Shown here one piece after another: positions 6,622 through 7,231 of a stretch of DNA of 7,231 nucleotides. Every line of letters begins with the position of its first letter. The stretch's first letter is position 1. The translations under genes and the position numbers were made by a program. Origin of the DNA: Bacteroidota bacterium (GTDB lineage Bacteria; Bacteroidota; Bacteroidia; Flavobacteriales; Flavobacteriaceae); contig JADFSQ010000098.1 in NCBI GenBank assembly GCA_022560715.1, forward strand, positions 1 to 7,231, given 5' to 3'. Under the pieces are notes generated by a model. The model made no database searches and had not been told where the DNA came from. It worked only from the letters and a program-made list of their open reading frames with translations.

Positions 6622-7231
6622 ATGAAATACAAAAGAATTCTTTTAAAACTCTCTGGTGAAGCCTTAATGGGAAACAGACAATATGGTATAGACCCCGAAC
6701 GTCTGGCAGAATATGCTCAAGAGATTAAACAAATTACAGATTTAGGAATCGAAGTAGCTATTGTAATTGGTGGTGGAAATATTTTTAGAGGTGTAGCAGG
6801 AGCAATTAATGGACTAGACAGAGTTCAAGCCGACCATATGGGAATGCTTGCAACTGTTATTAATGGTTTGGCATTACAAAGTGCTTTAGAAAATGCTAAC
6901 ATCCCTACACGATTACAAAGTGCCATTAAAATTAACGAAGTAGCCGAACCATTTATTCGCAGAAGGGCATTGAGACATCTTGAAAAAGGGCGAGTAGTCA
7001 TTTTTGGAGGAGGAACTGGAAATCCTTATTTTACAACAGATTCTGCTGCTGTATTAAGAGCTATAGAAATCCATGCAGATGTTATTTTAAAAGGCACACG
7101 TGTGGATGGCATTTACAATGTTGACCCGGAAAAAGATTCTGAAGCCATAAAATTTGATTATATTAGCTTTGATGATGTGTTAAAAAAAGGTCTGAAAGTT
7201 ATGGACACAACAGCATTTACCTTAAGTCAGG
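6622..7231 (+). CDS. pyrH: Uridylate kinase (UMP kinase), 3' end outside the window
   Basis: Cytoplasmic enzyme of the amino-acid-kinase fold that phosphorylates UMP to UDP with ATP, a step of pyrimidine synthesis, usually as a hexamer allosterically controlled by GTP and UTP. The window holds the first 203 codons of an enzyme that is normally about 235-240 residues, so roughly 30-35 residues are missing. Visible motifs are [14 protein letters not shown] (4-17), [10 protein letters not shown] (48-57), [16 protein letters not shown] (72-87), [15 protein letters not shown] (129-143, with D140) and [17 protein letters not shown]. The ATG at 6622 gives the standard [14 protein letters not shown] start and has only A-rich sequence before it. 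In most bacteria pyrH follows rpsB-tsf and precedes frr; here the lipoprotein gene interrupts, and frr would be expected beyond the right edge. Confidence 0.97.
   Translation, partial: MKYKRILLKLSGEALMGNRQYGIDPERLAEYAQEIKQITDLGIEVAIVIGGGNIFRGVAGAINGLDRVQADHMGMLATVINGLALQSALENANIPTRLQSAIKINEVAEPFIRRRALRHLEKGRVVIFGGGTGNPYFTTDSAAVLRAIEIHADVILKGTRVDGIYNVDPEKDSEAIKFDYISFDDVLKKGLKVMDTTAFTLSQ

Overview
The window reads as a chromosomal housekeeping segment from a low-GC member of the Bacteroidota, most likely a marine-type Flavobacteriaceae. The evidence is the flavobacterial style of the L13, S9, S2, EF-Ts and UMP kinase proteins, start codons with no Shine-Dalgarno sequence but A/T-rich leaders, TAnnTTTG-type promoter boxes, and a lipoprotein whose lipobox cysteine is followed by Ser/Asp residues. 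The genus cannot be fixed from the sequence alone.

Layout from left to right. polA (1-2778, +) encodes DNA polymerase I and lacks only its extreme N-terminus, which lies outside the window. It is intact for all three activities and carries a palindromic repeat read in frame through its interdomain linker. A good flavobacterial promoter follows, then rplM-rpsI (L13-S9), which overlap by one base (TAATG). A 201-base gap holds three degenerate copies of a ctgaaacaagttcag-type repeat and a structured leader. Next come rpsB (S2, with a repetitive charged tail), a terminator-like hairpin, and tsf (EF-Ts). A perfect 26-bp palindrome closes tsf and separates it from a convergent minus-strand gene for a spondin-domain lipoprotein (5819-6520). 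That gene diverges from pyrH (UMP kinase), which starts at 6622 and runs off the right edge.

The set is a translation and nucleotide-supply cluster: rplM-rpsI and rpsB-tsf make ribosomal proteins and an elongation factor, and pyrH makes UDP for RNA synthesis. The bacterial order rpsB-tsf-pyrH is kept, but the lipoprotein gene sits between tsf and pyrH on the other strand, so pyrH must have its own promoter.

I see no tRNA, rRNA, CRISPR array, insertion sequence, phage gene or defence system. No new system of genes is evident. The unusual material is at small scale: the repeat inside polA, the intergenic repeat cluster, the possible S2 leader, the rpsB/tsf hairpin, the variable S2 tail, and the spondin lipoprotein set into a conserved cluster.
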